Shown here: positions 14,060 through 26,238 of the stretch, in pieces
How the letters are laid out: each line of letters opens with the position of its first letter
How positions within the stretch are numbered: the stretch's first letter is position 1
From: Metaphire vulgaris
Taxonomy: Eukaryota; Annelida; Clitellata; Crassiclitellata; Megascolecidae
Reading direction: 5' to 3'
Length of the DNA stretch: 64,000 nt
Assembly: GCA_018105865.1 (NCBI GenBank)
Contig: CM030837.1
Location: 246,001-310,000, forward strand
Notes under the pieces: generated by a model
Databases searched by the model: none
Told to the model about the DNA's origin: nothing
Seen by the model: only the letters and a program-made list of their open reading frames with translations
Position numbers and translations under genes: made by a program

Positions 14060-16551
14060 AAAATATTATAATGCCATTTTCTGAGACTTTCCATTCATCG
14101 CTGCGCACAAGAACTGATTCGGAAAGAAGCTGCGTCATTGGCCAACGATGAGCAGCTGAATTTCTTAAAAGTACAAATATCAATTTTCTGCCATTTGTCA
14201 GTCGCATATACGAGCTTCTTTACTTCCGCCAATGACTCCGGAATTTTATTGTATTATTTCCACTTCGCATGCGTTGAACTGCATAGCCTGGCATACAGTT
14301 GGCCATGCCTTGGCCTAGTGCGAGGCGCAGTGCCAGAAATTGTTGATCAGACAGACAAATAGGCCTACTTTTCGAGATCCCCCCCGGAGTGGCAATGTCT
14401 AACCGCATGGAGGGCGCCACAAGCCAAATATTGTGTGGGCCAACATGGCCTGTTTGAAATTGGACAATGCAAAGACTAGTGCTACAGTAGGCTATAGATA
14501 TGCAAAAATTCAGAAGAGCGATGAAACGAATTAAACCCACATATTCTTGTGTCCCCATCTTTGCTGTGTCAAACCGTACTAGAATTGTCAATATATTCTG
14601 TCTAAATTTTTTTCTAGAGCTTTTGAAATGCCACGAAAAATAATGAGCCATTTGAAACGACACTATACAAAGTCTTTCAGAAATCTATTCTCTGTCAAAT
14701 GTGTAAAAAATCAATCGAGAGATAAGATGGCGCTTAAGAGAACTGGTTTCTTCTATTACAGGTTTTATAGACCACAAAAATATTACAAAATTGATACCCT
14801 GTTTGAAATTGGACAGGGCAAGGACTAGTGCTACAGTAGGCTATAGATATGCAAAAATTCAGAAGAGTGATGAAACGAATTAAAAGTTAACCGAGAAAGT
14901 TAGTGCTGCTTCCAACGTTTAATCGTTGAGGGAGACTGTTGTTCTTGGCTTTAAGATTCAACGGGTAAACTAAAATATCAGGTCTATTCATTTTGTTCGT
15001 GTTTTAGTTTTGTTTCTTCATGTGACCTTCTTGCGGCAAATAGCCATGTCCACTATTTAAAAAAGTACCGCCGTTATTCGCCAGGTGGCGAGTCTGCCTC
15101 AACAGAGGAGGACAGTATAGGCTTATGCTGCTCAAGATGAGACATGACATCTCTTGTGAATAGATCACTAGAATCGAGCGCAATATCAATCGCTTTTTGC
15201 TGTTGAAATGCGCGCAGAAGATCCTGGTTGGCGAAGAACACGACTTACTCGACCGAAGACCTGATTGCTAACATCGTGGCTTTCTTCTGGAATTTGAACT
15301 TTCTAAGAGAAACGCGCACTGTACTTTGGCACAAACAGGAGCCTACCTACTGAGATTTGGCGCTATCTACCTGTATACCTGTATCTCGTTCTATCTAATC
15401 TACAACGTCTAGTCAAGACAGAGGACCCATTCGCAAACAGGTTTTGCATTGAAAAGGATCAACGAAGATTAAAAACGCAGCTTCTGTTAACCTAGAGGTA
15501 AGACGTTCAAATGGTCACCGGTGACTTATAAGAGTCATGTTTATTATACGCATAACATGAAAATACAGCATCACATACATTATCATTAAATGTTGCAATT
15601 CACAAAAGCTTAATGTTAATGTTAATGTTATCGATTAATGTTTAATGTCGCACTCTTCTCGCTTAGGCCTAAAACGTCTTTGCACAACAATGGCGTAGCC
15701 AGAATAACTCCAGTGCTTGGATTTTGTGGTTTTGAGTGGGAATCTCCCCCTAACAGGCCCGTATAAAGCACTGGGTTGACATATCTCTGCCGTTTCTTTG
15801 GGCTATGGTGTGAGTAACTGTTGTAGATAGGGCCGATGCTTTTTCAGGAGTTGCATTTAGTTCTTAAAAAGCTATTTTAGGTAATTTTTCTCGTCTTGTC
15901 GTTTCTTCGAAGTCTCATGATCTAAGCTTAAAATAGTTGTAGCAAAAGTACCTTCAACATAACCTCAAAGTCGCGGTTCACGCCCCTCATGGGCCGTCTC
16001 ACACCCCTCCTCCTCACAGGCCGCCTCACGCCCCCTTATGGGCCGTCTCACGCCCCCTCCCCCTCACAGGCCGTCTCACGCTCCGTCTCTGCTTACCTTG
16101 AAAAACGTTATCGCCGGCAGCATGCATTAATGTTAGCGGTGGGCGTGCGTCTGTGGCCCTGTTAGCGTCAATGGCAGCCCAAGGGCTATAGCCAGCAAAT
16201 TGAGTGGCTGCACAAGTTTTTATATGATAATGCAAGACTGTTTAATACTTTAATTGCCTTGATGATAATGTTACAGAAGGCACTGGTTACTGGTTAGACA
16301 GGACCTATGCATTGATAAAGTAGGTCAGGTTGCAACGTGGCTGTGGTTAGGTTGGACAAGAATAAACTTCAAATGGACGCATTGCTCATCGTCACTTAAT
16401 TAAGCTTCGACAGTTTCTGAGGTAAATTTCTATTGCAATATTTCTGGTTAGAATTGTCTCGAGGAACAGAAGTAATATTGTCGGTCTTCATTGTTTATCT
16501 CCTGTATAGGCCGCTAGCTACTGTCAGTTGTACCAAACCGGTTTTGACAGA
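14060..16551. other. Gene-free interval with local repeats
   Basis: An 85-bp segment at about 14450-14535 recurs at 14803-14884 with few changes. TTAATG repeats lie at 15611-15648, and tandem copies of a GGCCGTCTCACGCCCC-like unit at 15990-16083. No gene is supported. Confidence 0.6.
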
Positions 16552-18994
16552 ATGTCTGAATACAAGCTGACTTACTTCGACGGCCAAGGCAAAGCGGAAA
16601 TCATCCGCCTGATCTTCGCTGCGGCAGGAGTCGACTACGAAGACGTTCGCATCCCGAGGGAAAAATGGCCGGAAGTGAAGCCGACCTTAGGTAACGGTCC
16701 TCCTTCAACCCTGACTTAACACTTATTAAACTAAGACTAATGGCGACTGGTTCCCTCTGCATGGGATATTGCTGTTAGTTCATCTAAGGTCGGGCATTTG
16801 TTTTGGCAATATGTTTTCTGAGAGTTCGCATTTCAATAATTGAGTTTTTATGGTCGTTTTACAATCCGTGAGAGATTCTATTGACGGTCGTGAGATGTCG
16901 GTGTAATCGGGTGAACGTTGAATTGTCGTAGGTTTGCCGATGGGACAGGTTCCAATCCTGGAGTATCAGGGACACAAACTCTTCCAGAGTCTCGCCATTT
17001 CACGATTCCTCGCAAAGAAATTTGGTGCGTCCAGATATTATTGCATCGTGCTTTTATACATGCTTAAGTGGAACGCTCAAAGTATAGAACTACAATCAGG
17101 GGCGGCACTGGGTTTTGTTGGCTGGGTGGGTCTAACTCTAATGTAATCTACACAACCAGGACCCTGCTCAGACTACCCCTCCCCATCACCCGCCACCCCA
17201 AATCATAATTTCTCTGCAGATTTGCACGATTTTCTCGGGTGTCCCTGCCCGAGACTGGGTGTGTCCGGACCCGCGGACCCGCGGACCCACCCCCTAGCGC
17301 CGCCTCTGACTACAATGCAAACAAAAAACCTGTTCTAAACTATTCTAGAAACTGAATAAATTGAGATGAAATGTGTCCCTAGTTAGTGTTCTGCGTCACT
17401 GAGTCCGTTCCTAAAGTCTTGTACTAATCAGGTCATTAATTAATGTCCATTAATTATGTCAACAATTTTTTACCCCTCCCCCTTGTCAACAACTGTCAAC
17501 TTTCAGTTACCCCTATAATTGCGTCAAAAACTTTTGACCCCCAAAATCAATGACAAGTCCCAATAACAAGGTTATTATTTTTTGCGGTGATGATCATTTT
17601 CCCTGCTTTGCTCATCGAGTGTCAAAACGTGGTGATGACCTTTTTTGCCATTCTTTTTTCCATTGTAATAATTAGTAAAATTCCATGAAATTTCCTATTT
17701 TTGATTATTTGTTCAAAGTGAAATTGTTGACGTCAACTTCTTTTGACCCGCCTCCCTCCCCCTGTCAACAACTGTCAAACTTTTTCAAATCCCCTCCCCC
17801 TAAATTGTTGACGTAATTAATGGACAGCCCCCAAGTCAATGTAAGAAAAACTTTGTCTATAGCTGATGTTTTGCAACTAAGCATAACTAAGCATCTAGAT
17901 CTATCTATTCCTGTCACAGAGCTATTAAATAAAATGAATGCGTTGGAAGCAGTGGGTCATGTTAAGATTAATTTATACCTGTTCATATAATTTTGACTGT
18001 GATATCTGCATGGGTCCATCCATATAGTTATTATAGTACAAACCTTTCCAGATGTCATTTTCACTTCTGATGTCTAAAGGACTGAATTTTTCCAAGCAGC
18101 AATCAGTCTTTTTTTTTTAGCTTCTGGCGCATCTGCAGTGGCAGCACAGGTGCCACATTCAATGCCTGTCTCTTCTAGTGCTTTGCGAAATTGATCTAGG
18201 TTTGGCTGGAAAGACGGAGTGGGAAGAAGTTAAAGTGGACATTGTGGTTGACTCAGCAGATGACGTTCTAAAGCCAGTTATACAGTTCTTCCGCGTAGAG
18301 AAAGATGAAAAGAAGAAGGTAGATGATGATGATCATCATCATTGCCTAATTGTTTCTCAATGAAAACAGTGTAAAATAGCCATGGTCAGAGTGGGAGACA
18401 GTGAGACAGACTATGGAGGAAGAGCCATTAGACTATAATAGACTAAAATAGACTCAATGTTGCCTTTTAATTGTTGCAATTTAGGATATATCATTGCCCT
18501 TAGTAACATCTTCAAGGATTATTAAAGTCTACAGTGGCATTCGGTTTCAAAGGTAAATTAAATTTTCTGCAGGAGGAACTGAGGAACACTTACATTCAGG
18601 AGACTTTGCCAAACTTCCTCAAGAACTTGGAAAATGTTCTGAAGTCACAAAACAATGGAGACGGATTCTTTGTGGGCGACAGTGTCAGTGCAAAAATATC
18701 ATGTCAACATTTGCATTTTAGAACTTTAAATTATATTTGGCATTTAGAAAATTGACTTGTCATCTGTCTGACACCTGTTTTTAATCTATGCTCATAATTC
18801 AGAATAGTGTTTTCTACTTCCAGTTGACTTGGGCTGATCTACAGATTCTGGTGCTGTGCTCGCGTCTTGAACTGATGGTCAAACTGACAAATCCGTTTGG
18901 AGAATTTCCAAAACTGAAAGGTCTTGTTGAGAGGGTCAGTGCTGTTCCAAAAGTGGCAGCATGGCTCGCAAAACGTCCAAAGACGTCATTCTAA
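16552..18994 (+). CDS. Sigma-class glutathione S-transferase, copy 2 (five exons)
   Basis: Exons 16552-16690, 16932-17024, 18200-18318, 18573-18683 and 18824-18994 give a 210-residue protein. Exons 2-5 match copy 1 base for base in length, and the phases agree. It starts [19 protein letters not shown] with the catalytic Tyr8 conserved; the glutathione-site motifs are GQVPILE and LFQSLAISRFL; it ends AWLAKRPKTSF. The role should be the same as copy 1: glutathione transfer or isomerisation in the cytosol. Intron 2 is long and carries an hAT-like MITE (17097-17308) and a Harbinger-like MITE (17445-17830). An AATAAA begins only five bases after the stop codon, so the 3' UTR may be very short. The two genes are well diverged, so this is not a recent duplication. 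Confidence 0.93.
17097..17308. mobile_element. hAT-like MITE with 8-bp target duplication
   Basis: The ends CAGGGGCGGCACTGGG and CGCCGCCTCTG are inverted repeats and the perfect duplication ACTACAAT flanks both sides. The internal sequence is the reverse complement of much of the copy at 50724-50907. Located in GST copy 2, intron 2. Confidence 0.85.
17445..17830. mobile_element. Harbinger-like MITE, second copy
   Basis: Same family as 8801-9216: GTCCATTAATTATGTCAACA at the left and TTGTTGACGTAATTAATGGA at the right, with similar internal sequence. The left end appears slightly shortened, and no clean TAA duplication is visible. Confidence 0.75.
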
Positions 18995-18998
18995 ATGA

Positions 18999-19004
18999 AA
19001 TAAA
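18999..19004 (+). terminator. Poly(A) signal of GST copy 2
   Basis: AATAAA immediately after the stop codon. If used, the 3' UTR is only a few tens of bases. Confidence 0.5.
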
Positions 19005-20352
19005 AGAGAACAAAAGCTAACATTAGTGCAAAATATAATATGGAAGGGCTCCAACCATGTTTAAATCACAAAATCATTTTATATTTCTTAATTTGTATTT
19101 TTATTAGAGAAATCAAATATGTTGTGAGGCCTTCAAACGTTCTTTACTAGTATCTCAGTGTTCTTTTTGGATTGATTCACATTGCTTTGTATTTGCCACT
19201 TATAATTTGATTTTGTCAGATATAAAATAATTTATTTCGTCTAAAAGAGATAAACAAAATTTTTAAAATCTAGAATGTGGAAAAGTTTCTAAATTAAATT
19301 TCAATTTACTAAACAGACAATAATAACAATTTTGAAAAGTGAATTGTTTGAGTCGAGTAACAAAAATCCTACACACACACACTGGCATTAACAGAAACTA
19401 TAGCCTCGAACAAAGCATTTAGTCTACTAGAGGACTACTTTGGATAATGACACGGGCTTAATGTTTGTAAAACTTTAATTTATTCTGTCGTTGGAGTCGC
19501 GCATAACATTCCAAAATATCGCACAAGAATCAATTAATGCACTCGATTAATTTACTGTTATTGCTAACATACTGTATTTCATTGTGATTTATATGACGCG
19601 CGGTATTCGTTGAATTAGTAACTTGTAACGTAGTTGTAGGGCGAATTTCTCAGTAAGAAGGCTTTCCCTCACATCAAGTATTTTCAACGTTTCATTCACT
19701 CAGTCCTTTGGTAACATTTCCTCGGGTATACAGTATACACTGTACTTCGTGTTCCGTTTGTTAAACTTCATCTACTAAAGTTATGTACCCTTGTTCGCTA
19801 GAGTAAAGTGACACCTGGCGAACTAGTGCTTACTGTCTTAAAAACGTCATTAAAAGCATCGCACAGGTGGTTCTGTTCTAGTGCCCTCCTGTATAATGGC
19901 GAGAAATGAGTGAGCGTTTCATGACAACCGATGTTTGTCGAATGTCGCAAAAACTTGACTAGGAATTTCATGAGCCAAATACATTTATCTCGCAGATCTT
20001 ACTATAGGCCTAGATAAGCATTGTATTTCAGCTCTTAGCTGAATCTGCCTTTATCTAAGTACTAGTCGAGGCCAAGTTGCACTTGGATGTAAAGCAGGTC
20101 TAAGATGGTAGGGATTGGCACCGTGTTACTTTATCATTTTGCTTTTAAGAGTTACTTATATTTTTCGTTTCCGATGAAAATTTATTCACAAATAGGTATA
20201 TTTCTCTGCTGCCTACAATTATTTCATCCTGTTTGTATACAGACTGGTGGCGTGGGGGATTGGTCGATCGAATCATAAAAGCGTTGGAGTCTATTGCATG
20301 CAGCAAGAACCGGTTCTAAAAGGTGGAGTGGACCTTTTCAAACTACCCTGGG

Positions 20353-20519
20353 CAGTGTTAGAGTTGTGAAATTTGACCGGGGGGGCTGTGAGGAACTTGA
20401 GGATTGAAATTCAATGAATGACAGGCACTGCATCATGTACCAAATATGCGATTTTTGGTAGGGTTGCAAAGTTAGCTGGGGGGGGGGGTTCCCCAACCCT
20501 CCCGACAACTCCAACACTG
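20353..20519. mobile_element. hAT-like MITE with 8-bp target duplication
   Basis: The inverted ends CAGTGTTAGAGTTGT and ACAACTCCAACACTG are flanked by ACCCTGGG and ACCCTCGG (one mismatch). Confidence 0.75.
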
Positions 20520-20788
20520 ACCCTCGGTGTTGGCCAAAACGAGGGAAGCTCGTCCCTACTGATTGAAGGCTAGAAGATTATAGACAGTCCACGTCAAAAT
20601 TTTAATTCTGATTGAATGCATTGGAAATGACATTTTGACATCCCAGAAACACTTAATAATGTTGCAACATTCATAATATTTCACATAATAACACGATGCA
20701 ATTGTTGAAAAATTTGTTGCACAAATTCTGTTTTGATACCACAGAACAGTGACAAAATTTCTACAGTTGCACCCACATTGATGTAGTT

Positions 20789-22898
20789 TCACTGAAACAA
20801 AACAAAACTACCTGAAAGCACTAAAAACGAAAGCAAAGACCACTGAGCCTTCGCTGTGTACGACGATGCAACGATTGTATGAGTACGACTAAGTGATTCA
20901 ACCTCTAATGTTAAATTTGTTTCTTTTGGAATATCTTCTGTTGCTTTTGACTCTAAGCCATTGGTGGTCAAAATACCAGTCCAGTCACGTGGGCCTACAT
21001 GTGTAGCATCTGAAAATAGCACGACAAATACCCAGTTGATTGATCGAAGACGTCTTAATCACATTTAATCACATTTAATGCGCAGATTAGAGTTAATGCG
21101 CAGGTTAGGCATCAATGAAAAGCTTATAAGATAATACTACTTTCAAAATGAAGTGAAAAGGATTTAGACAATGATCAGTCTCGTATTGTAAATGAATTAG
21201 GCTCCGAAATGCTCAGAATTTGTCCAATTAGTCTTTTAATCATTAATTAATTGTTTGAAGACAGGACATTTCGTCGGTTTGTAGCATGATCTACTTACGT
21301 ATAGTTAACGGCGTGTCTATTTGACCGGTTTGGCAGCTGTATTGTTCGTATTGTTCGACGGCAGATCCTCTGACGACACAGACGTACGACGTAGCGTTGC
21401 TATGAGAAACGGCGTCCAAAGTGAGCGTCGATTTGACGCTGCTGTCTCCAACGATGCACTTGGAGTCTAAGACGTCTTCCCTTCCTACGATCCTCCACTC
21501 TACGATGCACTGACCCGTAGCATTCAGTGAACCGCTGTATCCTACTTCGCAGTGCAGCTCCAATTTGCTCTGTGTTTGGCGTGTCTCGAAGTTTCCGACT
21601 TTTTCATGGGAGTCTTCATGAGTTCTGGACGAGCATTTCGGGTTGTCGCCTTCAAAATAAAAATGCGATCACATGTAAAAGATGATAGTTGGTGAATGCC
21701 AGAATAGTAAAACAGCATCTGGCTATGTATAAAAGTATAACTCTATAGGCCCAGTTAAAGAGTACGCTCTATATGAAATCATTTTGCAAAATATAATTTT
21801 ATATCTTACTATGATTTTGCGCTTGAGGTCGTTTTTGTGTGAAACAAATAGATCTTTCTCACCACAAGAAAATAAGAAAGAGATGATTCTGATTTAAAAA
21901 TTGACTCTTCTATAGTATTTTAACAATGAATCTCTAGCACAAAATTCGAAATAACTGATGAAGTTTGAAATCTGAACCACAGCCGGAATCATTGGCAGTA
22001 ATAACTGTATACTTACCGATGACAATAATCTCTTTTGAGAACCCCAATTGATCATCATCATCCTGACATTCGTATCTCCCAGCGTCTTCAGGCTTTATGC
22101 TTGTAATGCTTAATATAGAAACAGTTGTGTTTGTCTGTAGAGTGAATCTGTCATCGTAAGCTTCATCGCAGCTGTTCAATTCGCGTTCCGTGTCGCTGAA
22201 TCGATGGTAGGATGGTGGGTAATGAGTCCATACGGGACAACTGGCTAAGTCTTCCCTTGGCAGGCGCAGACATCTGACGACCGTCGAATCTCTTACTCTG
22301 ACCACCACGAAGTCACTCGATCCAAACGACGCTGAAAATCAAACAGGCCTTTGACCAGATGCAACTGAGACTGAGCACTGCTCAGCAATCAGCATTTTGC
22401 AGTTGGACTAATGGCTTAACACGTACTCATACAGGATTAAAGTACGCTATTCTTCATATAAGCAGCTGTACTTGCTTCTGAAATTAGACGTAGGCATATC
22501 TTAAAATCAATTAATACAACGTAAAATTAGTCTCACATGCGATTTGATCGCTGTAGCCAATAGGTTTATAAATCAGACTCGATATTTTCTTTATTGTATC
22601 AAATACCTGTGCTGTATATCAATAAAATAACTTCTATAGCGCCATCCCGATGCTATATTTACTGGGATCAGCTAATTGTGCCCATTTGTAAATCAGAAAC
22701 GTAGTGAGATCTACATATTAAGATATAACCTATAGCCAATCAGTGATTAATTATCAGTCCAGTATCATTGATTTATAATTACAACGTTTAGCAAAAGTAT
22801 TACTTACTATCAGAGCGATCTGCACCAGTCACAGCTGCTGCCAAGTATGGCTCTAGTACGAGGAATAGGAATAGCAGTCTACCAATGCAATCGTTCAT
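20789..22898 (-). CDS. IgA: two-Ig surface protein with hydrophobic C-terminus
   Basis: Four minus-strand exons join in phase 1: 22898-22808 (signal peptide, MNDCIGRLLFLFLVLEPYLA), 22331-22017 (V-like Ig), 21649-21299 (second Ig) and 21009-20789 (tail), giving 325 residues. The V-like domain has C, W in PVWTH and DAGRYEC, plus an extra cysteine pair (SCPVW, NSCDE). The second Ig has ELHCEV, VEWRIV and YVCVV. The last exon is a Thr/Ser stalk ending in a hydrophobic stretch (SLLSFLVLSGSFVLFQ) at the very C-terminus. With no cytoplasmic tail, this looks like a GPI-attachment signal or a tail-less membrane span. An acceptor 20 bases upstream of the ATG implies a 5' UTR intron, with a first exon ending at 23171. 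Function as a cell-surface recognition molecule is inferred from architecture and family. Confidence 0.85.
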
Positions 22899-22958
22899 TG
22901 TCGAATTCTCCAATTACTGAAGATAATAAATACAATTAACATGAGAATCTCAAAGCGC

Positions 22959-22959
<1 letters not shown>

Positions 22960-23012
<53 letters not shown>
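22960..23012. repeat. (AG)n microsatellite
   Basis: About 26 AG units in the 5' UTR intron of IgA. Confidence 0.95.
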
Positions 23013-23016
<4 letters not shown>

Positions 23017-23170
23017 CGATCGATGTATATGGAAAGTTTTCATTTGAAAGAGTCATACGTGTCAACCCACATTAATTTAGCTTCTAGACAGTCTATCTGC
23101 TCTCCCTCAGAAATGATATTCTATGAATCATCAGATGAATATTCAGAGTAAAAGATAAATCACTTCTTAC

Positions 23171-23200
23171 TTCGAACGAAGAAGCGGCGTCCACTATTCC
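23171..23200 (-). other. Putative 5' UTR exon of IgA (3' end)
   Basis: A good donor (TCGAA|GTAAGAAG) pairs with the acceptor just upstream of the signal-peptide exon. The upstream limit of the exon was not determined. Confidence 0.4.
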
Positions 23201-23428
23201 ATCGACCGACTGTCCCGCAGTTTCTCTGTCTTTTCTTTTCCTGATAATCTGCAAATTCACAGATTCACCCTATTCTTCTTACTTCTAACCTACTTCATGA
23301 CTGACTATAGGCTTACACTTACGACGAGTCTAAATAGGCCTTAAAGCATGCCCAGCTGCGACTAACAGTATACATCATCAGCACATTCTGACAAAGAGAA
23401 ACAACAACCGCTTCTATAATCAGCAGAC

Positions 23429-23438
23429 GGGAATTTCC
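23429..23438. promoter_or_regulatory. kappaB-consensus site upstream of IgA
   Basis: GGGAATTTCC matches the NF-kappaB consensus exactly and lies about 230 bases upstream of the putative 5' UTR donor. A site this degenerate is expected several times by chance in 64 kb, so function is only a possibility. Confidence 0.3.
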
Positions 23439-23449
23439 GTGAAGAGCGC

Positions 23450-26238
23450 ATCAGACAGGAACGGACGCTGAATCCATGGTTTTCATGACTGCATGACGAA
23501 ATGAATATCTAGGCGACCATACAGCAGCCAATGACAGCTGGGTGACCCAATCAGTGATGAATTATAATTTTACCGCAAATTTTCTGATATGAGGAAGCGA
23601 AATTAACTTGGGAATTTCTATAATCTGTATTTTCACTCAACATTTATTTGACTTAGGATGGGTCACCAAACTGCGGTCCGCAGGCCACATTCGGCCAGTG
23701 AGGCCAGTTAACCCGGCCATTTGTTTAAAAGCTATTAAGCACATTATGCTATTAGCGCCGTCGGTTAGTTGTTCGTAACACGGACTTCGACTCTGATTGA
23801 CAGTTTTGTTTTACTGCGAGAAAGCTGACGGAAGAATAGCATCCAACAGTTTAAATTGATTGCAGGGTCATTAACGTTACGTCTATACACAGGCACCTGA
23901 ATGTTTTTGGGAAAATAGAATTTCCGGTCGCACTTTGCAGCTGCACTTTCGTCTTCATTGTCAGATTATTAGAAAAATTAAATTAAGTTCACGGGCAATT
24001 TCTGGAAAGAAATTTGACACTATATGCAGAAAGAGATTCATGCGTTACTTTTCCAATATCCTGTCTTCCTATTGGAAAGAGGGACATTATTCATTGCCCT
24101 GCTATCTATTTTCGAACGTCTACAAAATGATGGTCAAAATCTTGTCACATGCTGCCAAATATACAGCGTGATAGAGAGGTAATGATTTAGGTAGGCCTAT
24201 AGGCTGTCACAATTCTACTTCTAAGTAGTTCAGCTCTTCTGACCTGGCGAACGATTTGACGGACTTAAATTTCTAGCAATAGAAGGGTAGTGAAACTTTA
24301 TCAGCGACAAGAGAATTAGAGTTTTTGCACATATTTCATAAAACTGTATAGAAATTACACTATTTAAGAATCCAGCAATCCTATGTGCTGTCTTTGCAAC
24401 TGGATCTGTAAATTTACTTCTGCATTCACCCTACAGTAATACTATTAACCGATTATAATCATAGCCATGGATTCCTTGGGTATTTTTAAGGAGCTATAGA
24501 AATTGGTCTTGGATACAAAATACTTGAAGCTTGATGAAGCCTGGGTGGACGGAAGCATGTCTTCTAAAGCATCAGCAAATGAATGTTGTGGATGAGTGAA
24601 AGAGAATAGGCCTACATAAGTAAGGGATTAGTAAAGACAACAGTAGGAGAAATAAAGACGGAAATGAAGGAAAGTGATCGTCGGCTGTAGCTGATACTGG
24701 TTGGCTGGAGATTTGGTGCCAGTGGCGGGCCAGCAATATCATGTGGATATCTTTATAAAAGACTATTAGACAAGATCATCTCGATGCTTACGATCTTATT
24801 AAGAGACAGAGATTAATGATTACGCAGAGGAGGCTGTAGCGTAACTACAGTAGAGTTCTTCTGCTCTGACGACATTACTCAAAGAAAGGTTGGCAACGGC
24901 GCTGGCGCTTATATTTTCTTCAACAGCAACACTCTCTTCATCAGCGTTAATTTTTCCGTAATATAATGTGTGATATCACGCAGACTGATACCATGGCTGG
25001 CAGACCGGTTGAAGAACACGCAGAGACTGTTAAACCCACAGATTCGTTTTATCTTAATCTCCATTTACTTGTAATCTGCGTATAATTAGGAACTTTTTTC
25101 TATGCATATCTTCCAGGAAGCTTAAAGTGTTTGTTTGCCTAACGCAGGCAGAAAGCGAAGTAACCAGGGCATTGCCCGTAACTGCCGGGGCGTGGTTACA
25201 CCACTGGCAGGAAGCAAAAGTGAATTACACGCGAAAGTTCAATTTACGCAGCGCTGTGACTGGAGACTAAACTGCAGCCTAAAACCTCAGCCAATTACAG
25301 CGTCTCTCTCTCTCTCTAATTCTGTAGTTGTCATTAACTAGAAAGGTAATACTTGCTGTATCGTGCAATCAATAAATTCTAATAACAACATTTATTTCCC
25401 AATTCTGTCACGAAATAAATTTCAGGAATAACAGTTTTCTGTACAGTTAATGTGTCTATTGGAACCGTGACGAGTGATGAGTTTCACGCCATCGACTGTT
25501 CGCTGTGCACAATATTGCCAACAAAACACCAATTCAAAAAGTTCGCTTTTCTTCTTAAAGTAAAATTACTGATGTTCAAGTCGCTTCAATATGGGATATT
25601 ACTGTCTTTTCTGAGAAGGAATGCTGCACTGAATCACAACAAAATACACAAATGTCGTTAACTAAAGCTTTACAAAATTTTATAGACATGTGCCAGTGGC
25701 TTTCGATAATGCTCTAGTGCAGCAATGCTGAAGGCAGTGGCGGCTCTAGGATTTGGCAAGTGGGGGGCCGTTGGGGTGGCAACTTCTAATCATGGGGGGC
25801 AACCATTTGCTGTTTAATGTATGTAGCATTAAGTATAGGGTCCCAACTGGGGGCCACTGGGGAGCAGGCACTCAATAGGGGGCACGGCCCCTGCCCCCTC
25901 CCCCCGGTGGAGCCGCCACTGGCTGAAGGGCCGATAAATAATTAATAATTATGCATAGGCTAGATAATTTAAAGTTACCCGACAATGTCGATAATAGTTG
26001 TATTTCAACTGCAATGGCGGAAAGTCAACGCATGTCTGAAGATTTTTGCTTTTAGATGTTTCTATGCAAAAGCTGAGTATCAAATTTCTCATTGAAGCGA
26101 TAAGGACATAAACCACAAAATGAATATCTACAATTATGAGAATCTTTTAAATTAAAAGAGTTCATTAATCAGAATGAGTAATAGTCAGTGGCCATTTGGC
26201 TCTAAAATCCTTATGTTCTCCAAATGGGTTCGATTTAA
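23450..26238. other. Interval between IgA and IgB
   Basis: AT-rich, with an hAT-like MITE at 25735-25921. No exon chain is supported. Confidence 0.6.
25735..25921. mobile_element. hAT-like MITE with perfect 8-bp target duplication
   Basis: The inverted ends CAGTGGCGGCTCTAGG and GGAGCCGCCACTG are flanked on both sides by GCTGAAGG. Confidence 0.85.

Larger units (their letters stand above)
18995..20788. other. Interval between GST copy 2 and IgA
   Basis: AT-rich. It contains a 167-bp hAT-like MITE at 20353-20519 and no supportable exon. Confidence 0.6.
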
